From the NCBI GenBank assembly GCA_037443945.1, contig JBBINH010000014.1, positions 6,109-70,108 of the forward strand: DNA of 64,000 bases, written 5' to 3'. The notes beneath the pieces are model-generated. The model was not told where the DNA came from and did no database searches. It saw nothing but the letters and a program-made list of their open reading frames with translations. A program made the position numbers and the translations under genes. This stretch comes from SSF26 sp037443945 (GTDB lineage: Bacteria > Chloroflexota > Anaerolineae > J102). Shown here piece by piece: positions 57,342 through 64,000 of this stretch (the stretch's first letter is position 1; the number at the start of each line of letters is the position of its first letter).

Positions 57342-58125
57342 AGAAGCGATAGCATTCGGGACGGCGGTCGGCCAGGGCCGGGATCCGGCGCCGCACCTCA
57401 TCCACCCGCTCGAAATCCACGGTGGTTGTGAGGAGTTGCGGCGAAGCGTCATCGGCTTCGATCACGGTCTCGCCCCAGGGATCGATGAGGGCCGAATGAC
57501 CGCAATACGTGTTGGCGCGGTCGCTGCCGACGCGATTGACGGCCGCCACGAAGCACTGGTTTTCGATCGCGCGGGCGCGTAGCAGGGTGCGCCAATGGGC
57601 CAGGCGCGGATGGGGCCACTCGCTGGGGATCAGGACAAGACGGGCACCGCTCAAGGCGTAAAGGCGAAACAGTTCCGGAAAGCGAAGGTCGTAGCATATG
57701 GCCAGACCGGTAGGTCCCCAGGGCAGTTCGAACAGACCCGGCGTGTGACCGGCGCTGAGCCAGCGATCTTCGGCCATCAGCCCAAAGCGGTGTATTTTGC
57801 GATAAGGGCCGAGGATCTGACCTTCGGGGCCGAAGAGCGGAGCGGCATTGGACACGCCCTCGGCGTCGCGCAGCAGAAAGGAGCCGACGATCCAGAGCCG
57901 ATAGGTCATGGCCCAGGCCCGCAATTGCCGGGCCGTAGGACCGTCCAGGGTCTCGGCCAGCTCGGAAGCCCGTTCGAGCACGTAACCGGTGGTCCACAGC
58001 TCGGGTAAGAGCACAAGCTGCGATCCGCGGCGGGCCGCCTCTTCGACCCACGGCGCCACCGCCGCCAGATTGGCCTGGGGATCGCCCAGGATGATATCCA
58101 TTTGCGCCAGGGAGAGCGTCAGCAT
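57331..58125 (-). CDS. Carbon-nitrogen hydrolase (nitrilase superfamily, omega-amidase-like)
   Basis: 264 residues, ATG at 58125. The catalytic Glu-Lys-Cys triad is intact: Glu42 in LLPELWTTG, Lys110 in PYRKIHRF and Cys144 in ICYDLRFPELFR. The YRKIHRFGLMAED and RFPE-xF segments resemble the Nit2/YafV omega-amidases that hydrolyse alpha-ketoglutaramate or alpha-ketosuccinamate. Size is standard. It is 6 bp downstream of an amidohydrolase, so the two probably act in one amide or amine-catabolic route. The substrate is not determined. Confidence 0.88.
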   Translation of the reverse strand: MLTLSLAQMDIILGDPQANLAAVAPWVEEAARRGSQLVLLPELWTTGYVLERASELAETLDGPTARQLRAWAMTYRLWIVGSFLLRDAEGVSNAAPLFGPEGQILGPYRKIHRFGLMAEDRWLSAGHTPGLFELPWGPTGLAICYDLRFPELFRLYALSGARLVLIPSEWPHPRLAHWRTLLRARAIENQCFVAAVNRVGSDRANTYCGHSALIDPWGETVIEADDASPQLLTTTVDFERVDEVRRRIPALADRRPECYRFSSP

Positions 58126-58131
58126 AGGCCC

Positions 58132-59745
58132 TCACAGGGAACGATAGACGATGCGACCGCCGACCACGGTCAGCAAGACCTGGGTGTCGGCCAGGGCGGC
58201 GGGGTCGCAGGTAAACAGGTTGCGATCGACGGCCACAAAGTCGGCCAGATAACCGGGAGCGATACGGCCTTGTTGATGGGCCTGGGCAATGGCCTGGGCC
58301 GGGCCCAGGGTGTATGCCCGCACGGCTTCGGCTACCGTGAGACGCTGTTCGGGATACCACCCATCGGCCGGTGTGCCATCGCGACGCCGGCGTGTGACCG
58401 CGGCGTGGATGCCCCACCAGGGGTTCGGCGAGGCCACAGGGGCATCGGAACCAAAGGCGAGGACGGTGCCGGCCTGCAGCAAGGAGCGAAAAGCATAGGT
58501 ATTGGCCCCGCGAGCGCCCCAATAACGGTCCGTCTGGACGATATCATCGGTGCAATGCAGAGGCTGCATGGAGGCGATCAGGCCGAGTTCGGCCAGACGA
58601 GACCGATCGGCCGGTTGGATGGTCTGAACGTGTTCGATACGGTGGGGCAAAAGCGGGGGCTGCGGACTGCCGGCCGCCAGCACTTCGGCGAAGATGTCAA
58701 GGACTTCCCGATTGGCACGGTCGCCGATAGCGTGCACCGAAACGGCGCAACCATGGCGATGGGCGGTCTGGATGACGGCCAGCATGGTTGCGGGTGGGGT
58801 GAGGGCCAGGCCGGTGTTGGTGGGTTCGCCGTCATAGGGCTCCAGCATCCAGGCCGTGCGGCTGCCCAACGAGCCATCGGCAAACAGCTTGATATGACCC
58901 AGGCGTAGCCAGTCATCGCCGAAGCCGCTGGTCAGGCCCAAGGCCACGAGATGGGGCAGATTGGCGGCCTCGACATTGCAGGCAATGCGTAAAGTCAGCC
59001 CCTGCTCGGCTCGCAACCGGCTGTACCGCTGCAAGGCCAGGCGCCCTTCTTCGGCATTGTCCTTCATGCGCTGATCGTGCACACCGACAAGGCCCAGGCG
59101 ATTGAGCTCGGCCGCCACGGCCCGCAGGTTCTCCAGCCAGACCGCCTCCGGCGGAGAGGGGATGACCCGCCGGATCAGGTCAATGGCCAGCTCGCGCAGA
59201 ATGCCGGTCGGTTGACCGTGCTCATCGCGATCGATAACGCCGGAGGGCGGGTCGGGCGTATCGGGACCGATGCCGGCCAAGCGCAAGGCGACGGAATTGG
59301 CCCAGGCAGCATGCAGATCGGCACGCCAGCAAACGGCAGGACGCCCGCCGGTAACGGCATCCAGGTCGTGGCGATGGGGAAAGCGCGGATGGGGCCAGGT
59401 GCTTTCGTTCCAGCCGTGGCCCAACACCCAGGCCTCGGCCGGCAAACGGGCGGCATGGGCGGCAATGCGGGCCTGAACCTCGCCGAGATCGGCGGCACCG
59501 GCCAGGTCAACCTCATGACGGCGACGGGCCAGGTCATGGAAGTGGATGTGGGCATCGGTGAAGCCGGGGAGAACCAGGGCGCCGCCGAGGTCATAGCGGG
59601 CCGTTCGCGATGAAGCCAAGGCCACTACCTCGGCGCGGCGACCGACGGCCAGGATGCGCTCCCCGCGGACGGCGATGGCTTCGGCCCAGGGCTGCTCATC
59701 CCACTGGGTATAAACGAGGGCGTTGTGGAAAATCGAATCGGGCAT
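58132..59745 (-). CDS. YtcJ-like metal-dependent amidohydrolase
   Basis: 537 residues, ATG at 59745. The amidohydrolase-superfamily TIM barrel is clear: metal ligands in LPGFTDAHIHFHD (HxH), GHIKLFADGSLGSRTAWM (carboxylated-Lys region), SVHAIGDRANREVLD (His), HRIEHVQ (His) and the final AFGSDAPVASPNPWW (Asp). The NSTWPHPRFPHRHDLDAVTGGRP block and the LHAAWANSVAL segment identify the YtcJ/LAF3 group, imidase- or acyl-hydrolase-like enzymes of largely unknown substrate. It is co-transcribed with the nitrilase downstream and has its own promoter. Confidence 0.9.
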   Translation of the reverse strand: MPDSIFHNALVYTQWDEQPWAEAIAVRGERILAVGRRAEVVALASSRTARYDLGGALVLPGFTDAHIHFHDLARRRHEVDLAGAADLGEVQARIAAHAARLPAEAWVLGHGWNESTWPHPRFPHRHDLDAVTGGRPAVCWRADLHAAWANSVALRLAGIGPDTPDPPSGVIDRDEHGQPTGILRELAIDLIRRVIPSPPEAVWLENLRAVAAELNRLGLVGVHDQRMKDNAEEGRLALQRYSRLRAEQGLTLRIACNVEAANLPHLVALGLTSGFGDDWLRLGHIKLFADGSLGSRTAWMLEPYDGEPTNTGLALTPPATMLAVIQTAHRHGCAVSVHAIGDRANREVLDIFAEVLAAGSPQPPLLPHRIEHVQTIQPADRSRLAELGLIASMQPLHCTDDIVQTDRYWGARGANTYAFRSLLQAGTVLAFGSDAPVASPNPWWGIHAAVTRRRRDGTPADGWYPEQRLTVAEAVRAYTLGPAQAIAQAHQQGRIAPGYLADFVAVDRNLFTCDPAALADTQVLLTVVGGRIVYRSL

Positions 59746-59784
59746 CAGAGGCTACACGGTGTCCGCAAGCGAGAAGACAGGCGA

Positions 59785-59813
59785 ATGATACATCTCCCGG
59801 CCGATTCAGGCAA
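59785..59813 (-). promoter_or_regulatory. Promoter of the amidohydrolase-nitrilase unit
   Basis: Minus strand TTGCCT (59808-59813), 17-bp spacer, TATCAT (59785-59790). The leader is ~35 nt. Confidence 0.55.
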
Positions 59814-59969
59814 TCAGGACCATGACCGGGACGGTCCTGGCGACGCCGCGCGCCGGGGATACGCTCACGGCCCCGTCCGGATTTCGGCCGCGATCGCCAA
59901 GACGCGGCCGGCGGCCGAGGCGGGTCGATCGGTTGTACCCGGCCTGCCATCCCCCAGAATACCCGCGAC

Positions 59970-60812
59970 CTACGGCATGAGCAACAGATTGTCGATAAGA
60001 CGGGCCCGGCCGATGCGCACGGCCAGAGAGGCCAGTGCCGGCCCGCGCAGCTTACCGGTCAGCTCGTCCAGAGTCTCCGGATCGGCAACGCTTACGTAAT
60101 CCACCTGCGCCAGCGGCTCGGCCGCCAAAACCGCGGCCATCACCTGCCGCAGGGTCTCGGCATCCCGTTCACCGGCAGCCAAAGCCGCTGCCGCTGCCTG
60201 CAAGGCCCGATAGAGCACCGCCGCCCGCGCCCGCTCTTCCGGGGTCAGGTAGGCATTGCGCGAACTCATGGCCAGACCGTGGGGTTCCCGGACCGTGGGG
60301 CAAACCACGACCTCCAAGTCGAAATTCAGGTCGGCAACCAGACGGCGGATGACCACGCATTGCTGGGCGTCTTTCTGGCCGAAATAGGCTCGATGGGGCC
60401 GGGTCAGGTTGAAGAGCTTGGCGACGATCGTAGCGACCCCGCGAAAATGGCCCGGTCGTCGCGCCCCTTCCAGCTTTGTGGGCAGGTCGGTCAGGTCAAT
60501 CCAGGTCTGATAACCGGGTGGATACATCTCGGTCGGGGTCGCCGGCGCGAAGACGATGTCGGTCTTTTCGGCCTCTAACAGGGCCAGATCGCGCGGCAGG
60601 TCACGAGGATAGGTCGCCAGGTCCTCATGGGGGCCGAACTGGCTGGGATTGACGAAGATGGTCGTAATGACGATGTCGTTTTCGGCGCGGGCGCGTCGCA
60701 CCAGGCTCAGATGGCCTTCATGCAGATAGCCCATAGTGGGAACCAGGCCGATGGTGCCCGTCAGCCGATGACGTCGCGCGGTCATAGCCGCGGCTGTGGT
60801 GATAACCTCCAT
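59970..60812 (-). CDS. panC: Pantothenate synthetase
   Basis: 280 residues, ATG at 60812. It joins pantoate and beta-alanine with ATP, the last step of vitamin B5 synthesis. Class I nucleotidyl-transferase motifs: LVPTMGYLHEGHLSLV (HIGH-like) and AMSSRNAYLTPEE (KMSKS-like). Other family blocks are NPSQFGPHEDLATYPRDLPRD, KLFNLTRPHRAYFGQKDAQQ and DYVSVADPETLDEL. Four bp lie between it and panB. No panD (aspartate decarboxylase) is in the window, so beta-alanine must come from elsewhere. Confidence 0.96.
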   Translation of the reverse strand: MEVITTAAAMTARRHRLTGTIGLVPTMGYLHEGHLSLVRRARAENDIVITTIFVNPSQFGPHEDLATYPRDLPRDLALLEAEKTDIVFAPATPTEMYPPGYQTWIDLTDLPTKLEGARRPGHFRGVATIVAKLFNLTRPHRAYFGQKDAQQCVVIRRLVADLNFDLEVVVCPTVREPHGLAMSSRNAYLTPEERARAAVLYRALQAAAAALAAGERDAETLRQVMAAVLAAEPLAQVDYVSVADPETLDELTGKLRGPALASLAVRIGRARLIDNLLLMP

Positions 60813-60816
60813 AGGC

Positions 60817-61701
60817 TCAGGCTGCCTGGACGGTAAGAGGCGAGGACGGAGCTGCGTCCGCGGTCGGCGGTGTGGGCATGTAGGCAGCGGCCAATTCGGC
60901 GGGCAGATGGGTGGCATGGGCGGCAGTGGGGAAGGCGCGACGCCGCACCTCATCAACGTACTGGGCCACAGCCTGGTGGATAAGCGCGCCGACCTCGGCG
61001 TAGCGCCGGGCATGTTTCGGTTGCAGGTCGGGGAACAGACCCAAGATGTCGTGCCACACCTGAACCTGGCCGTCGCAATAAGGGCCGGCCCCGATGCCGA
61101 TGGTGGGTACGGGCACCCGGGCGGTAATGGCGGCGGCCAGCTCGATGGGCACAAGCTCCAACACGATGCTGAAGACACCGGCCTCGGCCAGGGCTTCGGC
61201 ATCGGCGATCAGACGGTCGGCCTCGGCCGAGCTGCGACCCTGTACCCGCCAGCCGCCCAATTGGTGCACACTCTGCGGCGTCAGGCCGATGTGCCCCATG
61301 ACCGGAATGCCTGCCTGTACCAACCGGTGTACCGTCTCGGCCATATGGGCGCCGCCCTCGAGTTTGACCGCAGCGGCGCCGGTGGCCTGCAACGCCCGAC
61401 CGGCATTGGTCAGGGCCTGTTCCGGCGAGACCTGATAGGTCATGAACGGCATATCCAGGACGACCAGGCTCTCCGGCGCCCCCCGCACGACGGCCCGGGT
61501 GTGGTAAATCATATCCTCCAGGGTGACGGGAAGGGTCGTCTCATAGCCCTGAATGACCATCCCCAGGCTATCGCCCACGAGGATGATGTCCACACCGGCG
61601 GCAGCAGCGATCCGGGCCGAGGTGTAGTCATAGGCCGTCAGCATGACGATGGGTTCCCCACGGGCCTTTTTCTGTTGGATGTGGCGAACGGTTGTCTTCA
61701 T
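60817..61701 (-). CDS. panB: 3-methyl-2-oxobutanoate hydroxymethyltransferase
   Basis: 294 residues, ATG at 61701. It transfers hydroxymethyl from methylene-tetrahydrofolate to ketoisovalerate, giving ketopantoate. Motifs: MLTAYDYTSARIAAAAGVD, VGDSLGMVIQGYETTLPVTL, AVKLEGG, VMGHIGLTPQSVHQLGG and the C-terminal IGIGAGPYCDGQVQVWHDILGL. The tail (last ~25 residues) is Pro/Ala-rich. Its start overlaps the stop of the upstream DUF2520 gene by 4 bp (ATGA), so it is translationally coupled to that protein. Confidence 0.96.
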   Translation of the reverse strand: MKTTVRHIQQKKARGEPIVMLTAYDYTSARIAAAAGVDIILVGDSLGMVIQGYETTLPVTLEDMIYHTRAVVRGAPESLVVLDMPFMTYQVSPEQALTNAGRALQATGAAAVKLEGGAHMAETVHRLVQAGIPVMGHIGLTPQSVHQLGGWRVQGRSSAEADRLIADAEALAEAGVFSIVLELVPIELAAAITARVPVPTIGIGAGPYCDGQVQVWHDILGLFPDLQPKHARRYAEVGALIHQAVAQYVDEVRRRAFPTAAHATHLPAELAAAYMPTPPTADAAPSSPLTVQAA

Positions 61702-62585
61702 GGCGTGTCTCCGTTTCCATCGCTAAGAAGGTCGGCCAGCGCGGCCAGACGCGAAGAGGAAAGATGACCTTGGGCCGCAGCCACGGGAAGGGTAGCCCGG
61801 CCCAGACAACGATAAAGGCTCAGGAGATCGGGCCGTTGCGCGGCCAGTTGTTGTTGATGCGCCTGCAGGGTGCCCAGGTCTCCGCGGGCGATAGGCCCGG
61901 TCAGGGCGGCGGGCAGCCCGCGGTTGGCCAGGTTGTCCACCGCGCCCCGGATAAGCGGCAAGAGAGCACGGGCCCCCTCTTCAGGAGCGATGCCCAGTTC
62001 CGCCAGGAGTGCTACGGCCGTAGCAAAACAGGCGACAACGTAATTGCTGGCGAAAACGGCAGCCGCATGATACAGTGGTTTGGCCGCATCGGGCACGATG
62101 AGCGGTCGCCCGCCCAGGGCCCGAACGAACTCGTGCAACGTGGGCAGGAGATCGGGATGGCCGCTGAGACCAAAATAGGCGCCGGACAACAGGCCTAAGG
62201 CCGTTTGCGGGTCGGCAATCGTCTGCAGGGGGTGGAGCGTGCCGGTAAGGGCGCCGGCGGCGACGGCATGGCGCAGGATACCACTCCCGTGCAGACCGGA
62301 ATGATGGACCACGCCCATGCCCGGCCGCCAGGCATCGGCTGCGGCGGCGTCCACGAGGGCAATGGCATCATCGCTCACGGCCAGGAAAACCAGATCGCCC
62401 GCGGCAACGGCCGCGGTTAGATCGGCACAGGCCACCGCCCCCACCGCCTGCGCCAGAGCCTGGGCCCGCGCCGGGGTGCGATTGTACACGGCCGTGACCG
62501 GATAGCCGACGCGATGGGCGGCCAGGGCCAGGGTACTCCCCACCCGGCCGGCACCAACGATGACCAGACGAGGCAGGCCGGTCAT
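61698..62585 (-). CDS. Rossmann-fold plus DUF2520 protein, candidate ketopantoate reductase
   Basis: 295 residues from ATG 62585; the frame is open to 63128 but this start is where the Rossmann homology begins (MTGLPRLVIVGAGRVGSTLA). The N-domain binds NAD(P) (GAGRVGSTLALAAHRVG with NRTPARA after beta2), and the C-terminal DUF2520 helical domain resembles the dimerisation domain of KPR/6-phosphogluconate-dehydrogenase enzymes (LYHAAAVFASNYVVA region). It is the first gene of an operon with panB and panC. Since the pathway between PanB and PanC needs a ketopantoate reductase and no panE is present here, it is the natural candidate. The activity is inference from context and fold. Confidence 0.8.
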   Translation of the reverse strand: MTGLPRLVIVGAGRVGSTLALAAHRVGYPVTAVYNRTPARAQALAQAVGAVACADLTAAVAAGDLVFLAVSDDAIALVDAAAADAWRPGMGVVHHSGLHGSGILRHAVAAGALTGTLHPLQTIADPQTALGLLSGAYFGLSGHPDLLPTLHEFVRALGGRPLIVPDAAKPLYHAAAVFASNYVVACFATAVALLAELGIAPEEGARALLPLIRGAVDNLANRGLPAALTGPIARGDLGTLQAHQQQLAAQRPDLLSLYRCLGRATLPVAAAQGHLSSSRLAALADLLSDGNGDTP

Positions 62586-62670
62586 GGCCAACGGACACCC
62601 CCGAAGCGATAGGAAGCAGCGAAAGTCATACCGGAGAGGAGCGACGGCTCCAAAGCGCCAAACGGGAATA

Positions 62671-62698
62671 AAAAAAGCCACAGGTACAGACCTGTGGC
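62671..62698 (-). terminator. Intrinsic terminator in the DUF2520-panB-panC leader
   Basis: Minus strand: GCCACAGGT (62690-62698), loop CTGT, ACCTGTGGC (62677-62685), then TTTTTT (62671-62676). Perfect 9-bp stem. It lies ~180-205 nt after the predicted transcription start and ~86 nt before the first start codon. Confidence 0.8.
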
Positions 62699-62702
62699 GG
62701 AA

Positions 62703-62729
62703 CCGCCGGGATGAGACCTCATCCGACGG
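62703..62729. promoter_or_regulatory. Leader hairpin next to the pan-operon terminator
   Basis: GGATGA (62709-62714) pairs with TCATCC (62719-62724) over a 4-nt loop, extended outward by CCGCC/GACGG-type pairing with one bulge. On the plus strand it is followed by TTTTT, so it could also act as a weak plus-strand terminator, but no plus-strand gene precedes it. Confidence 0.5.
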
Positions 62730-62883
62730 TTTTTGCGGCCGTTTCCGCCGGCGGCACATCCGCCCCGCCGGGGGTTGCGGAGAGGCTCTAAGCCGGGTAA
62801 CCGTCTCGGTCTGCACGGATCCGAGCGGATAGATTGTCACCGCCAAGGGCAACTCACCGCCGCGAGGGTCGGTGGCAGCAAGG

Positions 62884-62912
62884 ACGATAGCAAAGGATAG
62901 CCGTTTTGGCAA
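62884..62912 (-). promoter_or_regulatory. Promoter of the DUF2520-panB-panC operon
   Basis: Minus strand: TTGCCA (62907-62912), 17-bp spacer ending in TGC (extended), TATCGT (62884-62889). Expected start near 62877, giving a leader of about 290 nt. Confidence 0.55.
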
Positions 62913-63020
62913 ATCGGCAAGGCCGAGGCCTGGCGACGGCGAGGGACACCGACGAGAGACCACAGGGAAAGGGAGAAGCCCGATTTGGGGCGCCTTCCTT
63001 GGCCTCGCTTGTGGCGCCGG

Positions 63021-63049
63021 TGGACAGAAAAGCCCAAAAGACGGATAAT
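63021..63049 (+). promoter_or_regulatory. Promoter of the DtxR-family regulator
   Basis: TGGACA at 63021-63026, 17-bp spacer, GATAAT at 63044-63049; each hexamer has one mismatch to consensus. A second extended -10 (TGT plus TACGAT, 63078-63086) lies closer to the gene. Confidence 0.6.
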
Positions 63050-63118
63050 CAAAAGAGCCCTTTGGTTCCCGTTCCCTTGTTACGATCGGTTCGCTTTTTT
63101 TCCGTTCTCCCGGCTGCC

Positions 63119-63781
63119 ATGCGTACACCGGCTGTTGAGGACTATCTCAAGACCATCTACCAAATCGAGCATGAACAGGGCAAGGTAGCCACCACCGTCC
63201 TGGCCGAACATCTGCGGGTGACGCCGGCCTCGGTTACAGGCATGATCAAAAAACTGGCCGATATGCGCCTGGTCGCCTATGAGCCGTATCAGGGCGTTGT
63301 CCTCACCGAAGCCGGCCGCAAGATCGCCCTCGAGGTCATTCGCCATCATCGTCTGATCGAATTGTATCTCGCCGAAGCCCTGGGCGTACCCTGGGACCAG
63401 GTGCACGAAGAGGCCGACAAGTGGGAGCACATCCTCTCCGAAGACCTGGAAGACCGCATCGACGGCCTGCTGGGCTACCCCACGCTTGACCCGCATGGCG
63501 CGCCAATTCCTACGCGCGAGGGGGAAATGGCGTCATCGCCACGCGAGCGCCTGGCCGATCTGCAACCGACACAAAAGGCGCTGATCGCCGAAGTGAGCGA
63601 TCACGATGCCGGACTGCTGCGCGAGTTGGGTGCCTGTGGTATCTATCCCGGCACCCAGGTTGAGGTGCTGGCACGGGGGGACAAGACCGTGACGCTACGC
63701 CTGGGCGAGATGGTCCACGCCATTCCTCTGGAAATGGCCGTCTTTGTTTTCGTCCAGGAGGTCCGGCCCGCTAACCGTTGA
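63119..63781 (+). CDS. DtxR/MntR-family metal-dependent transcriptional regulator with FeoA-like domain
   Basis: 220 residues from ATG 63119; the open frame upstream is only the leader. The N-terminal winged helix (VEDYLKTIYQIEHEQGKVAT, LRVTPASVTGMIKKLADM) is followed by the dimerisation/metal-binding domain (RHHRLIELYLAEALGVPWDQVHEEADKWEHILSEDLED, with the His/Glu/Asp ligands of primary and ancillary sites). The C-terminal SH3/FeoA domain (DHDAGLLRELGACGIYPGTQVEVL) makes it a three-domain IdeR/DtxR-type. It represses iron- or manganese-uptake genes. An orphan metal permease gene is 55 kb away in the window; a regulatory link is possible but not shown. Confidence 0.93.
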   Translation: MRTPAVEDYLKTIYQIEHEQGKVATTVLAEHLRVTPASVTGMIKKLADMRLVAYEPYQGVVLTEAGRKIALEVIRHHRLIELYLAEALGVPWDQVHEEADKWEHILSEDLEDRIDGLLGYPTLDPHGAPIPTREGEMASSPRERLADLQPTQKALIAEVSDHDAGLLRELGACGIYPGTQVEVLARGDKTVTLRLGEMVHAIPLEMAVFVFVQEVRPANR

Positions 63782-63938
63782 AGATCGGGAGAGAGGGGTG
63801 GCAGGGGAGAGTAGGCCGCGCGGATGGTGGGGGCGTCTCTGCGGGGCAAAACAAAAACGACTTGCCCGTCGCGCACGATGCGGGTCCTACCCCACCCGGC
63901 GCCGCCTCCTCGTTCGGCCGTTGGCGCGATTTTCTTGC

Positions 63939-63964
63939 GGCCGGCGGCCTGGGGGCCGCCGGCC
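63939..63964. terminator. GC-rich perfect hairpin after the DtxR-family gene
   Basis: GGCCGGCGGC at 63939-63948, loop CTGGGG, GCCGCCGGCC at 63955-63964. A TTTTT run follows only ~12 nt later, so it is a plausible but not ideal terminator on the plus strand. Confidence 0.45.
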
Positions 63965-64000
63965 CTGGAGTTTGGCTTTTTCATGGGCGCAGCGAATGGG

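Noticed and set aside
61698..63128. Extension of the DUF2520 frame upstream to 63128 (476 codons)
   Set aside because: The Rossmann homology starts at ATG 62585; the upstream part covers the leader with its promoter and terminator and has no domain.
63643..63984. Minus-strand open frame (113 codons) at the window end
   Set aside because: It overlaps the 3' end of the DtxR gene and shows no domain; its coding-like N-terminal part might be real, but I cannot support it.

Overview
GC-rich bacterial DNA (roughly 60% or more by eye), densely packed, with housekeeping genes that look like a Chloroflexota (green non-sulfur) member. The grounds are the rpoB-rpoC pair with long lineage-type insertions, paired polyprenol-phosphate mannosyltransferases, YfhO-type membrane proteins, extended -10 promoters and a HrcA/CIRCE system. 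The phylum call is an inference from protein flavour, and I cannot name a genus. No prophage, CRISPR array, rRNA or tRNA gene was found. The only mobile-element trace is a decayed scar at 40.3-41.2 kb.

Layout. 1-6.5 kb: rpoC (3' end beyond the window edge) and rpoB on the minus strand. 7.1-11.6 kb: an orphan metal ABC permease, a DUF697-like membrane protein, a family-10 glycosyl-hydrolase-like protein and a GT28 glycolipid glycosyltransferase. 11.8-16.5 kb: a methylthio-nucleoside salvage group (mtnA-like isomerase plus two divergent MTAP/PNP paralogues), then a HEAT/TPR-like protein with an AT-rich zinc-ribbon patch. 16.5-24.6 kb: menG/ubiE, DUF971, an M23 peptidase, proB-proA, a HEAT protein, a GNAT-like protein and an R3H-AAA ATPase. 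24.7-34.3 kb: a cell-surface glycan block (GT2 mannosyltransferase, a giant YfhO-flippase fusion, a PhoB/PhoR-type two-component pair, a rhamnosyltransferase-like GT2, and an initiating sugar-phosphate transferase). 34.3-38.2 kb: hrcA with a perfect CIRCE, then grpE-dnaK without dnaJ. 38.4-40.3 kb: GNAT, a SHOCT-like protein and a YvlD-like membrane protein. 40.3-41.6 kb: pseudogene and transposase remnants. 41.6-42.4 kb: arsM with a candidate operator.

42.4-49.5 kb, minus strand: two transcription units. One is ferredoxin, GT2, Flp pilin, comF. The other is pheS, pheT, class-IV aminotransferase, preceded by a leader holding an intrinsic terminator. 49.5-53.4 kb: an MDR dehydrogenase, a secreted SdrD-B-like protein and a ThrRS-like nucleoside kinase. 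53.5-57.2 kb: ssb (SOS-type box and strong promoter), recR, ybaB and dnaX. 57.3-62.9 kb: nitrilase and amidohydrolase, then a DUF2520-panB-panC pantothenate operon with a ~290-nt 5' leader that carries a textbook intrinsic terminator (riboswitch or attenuator candidate). 63.0-63.8 kb: a DtxR-family metal regulator.

The most novel signals are the two attenuator-like leaders (pheST and DUF2520-panBC), the 1436-residue YfhO-flippase fusion, the mtnA operon with two active-site-altered phosphorylase paralogues, the Flp pilin translationally coupled to a mannosyltransferase ahead of comF, a dispersed palindromic repeat seen twice, and the AT-rich zinc-ribbon patch. Every function is predicted from sequence motifs read by eye; no database search was run.
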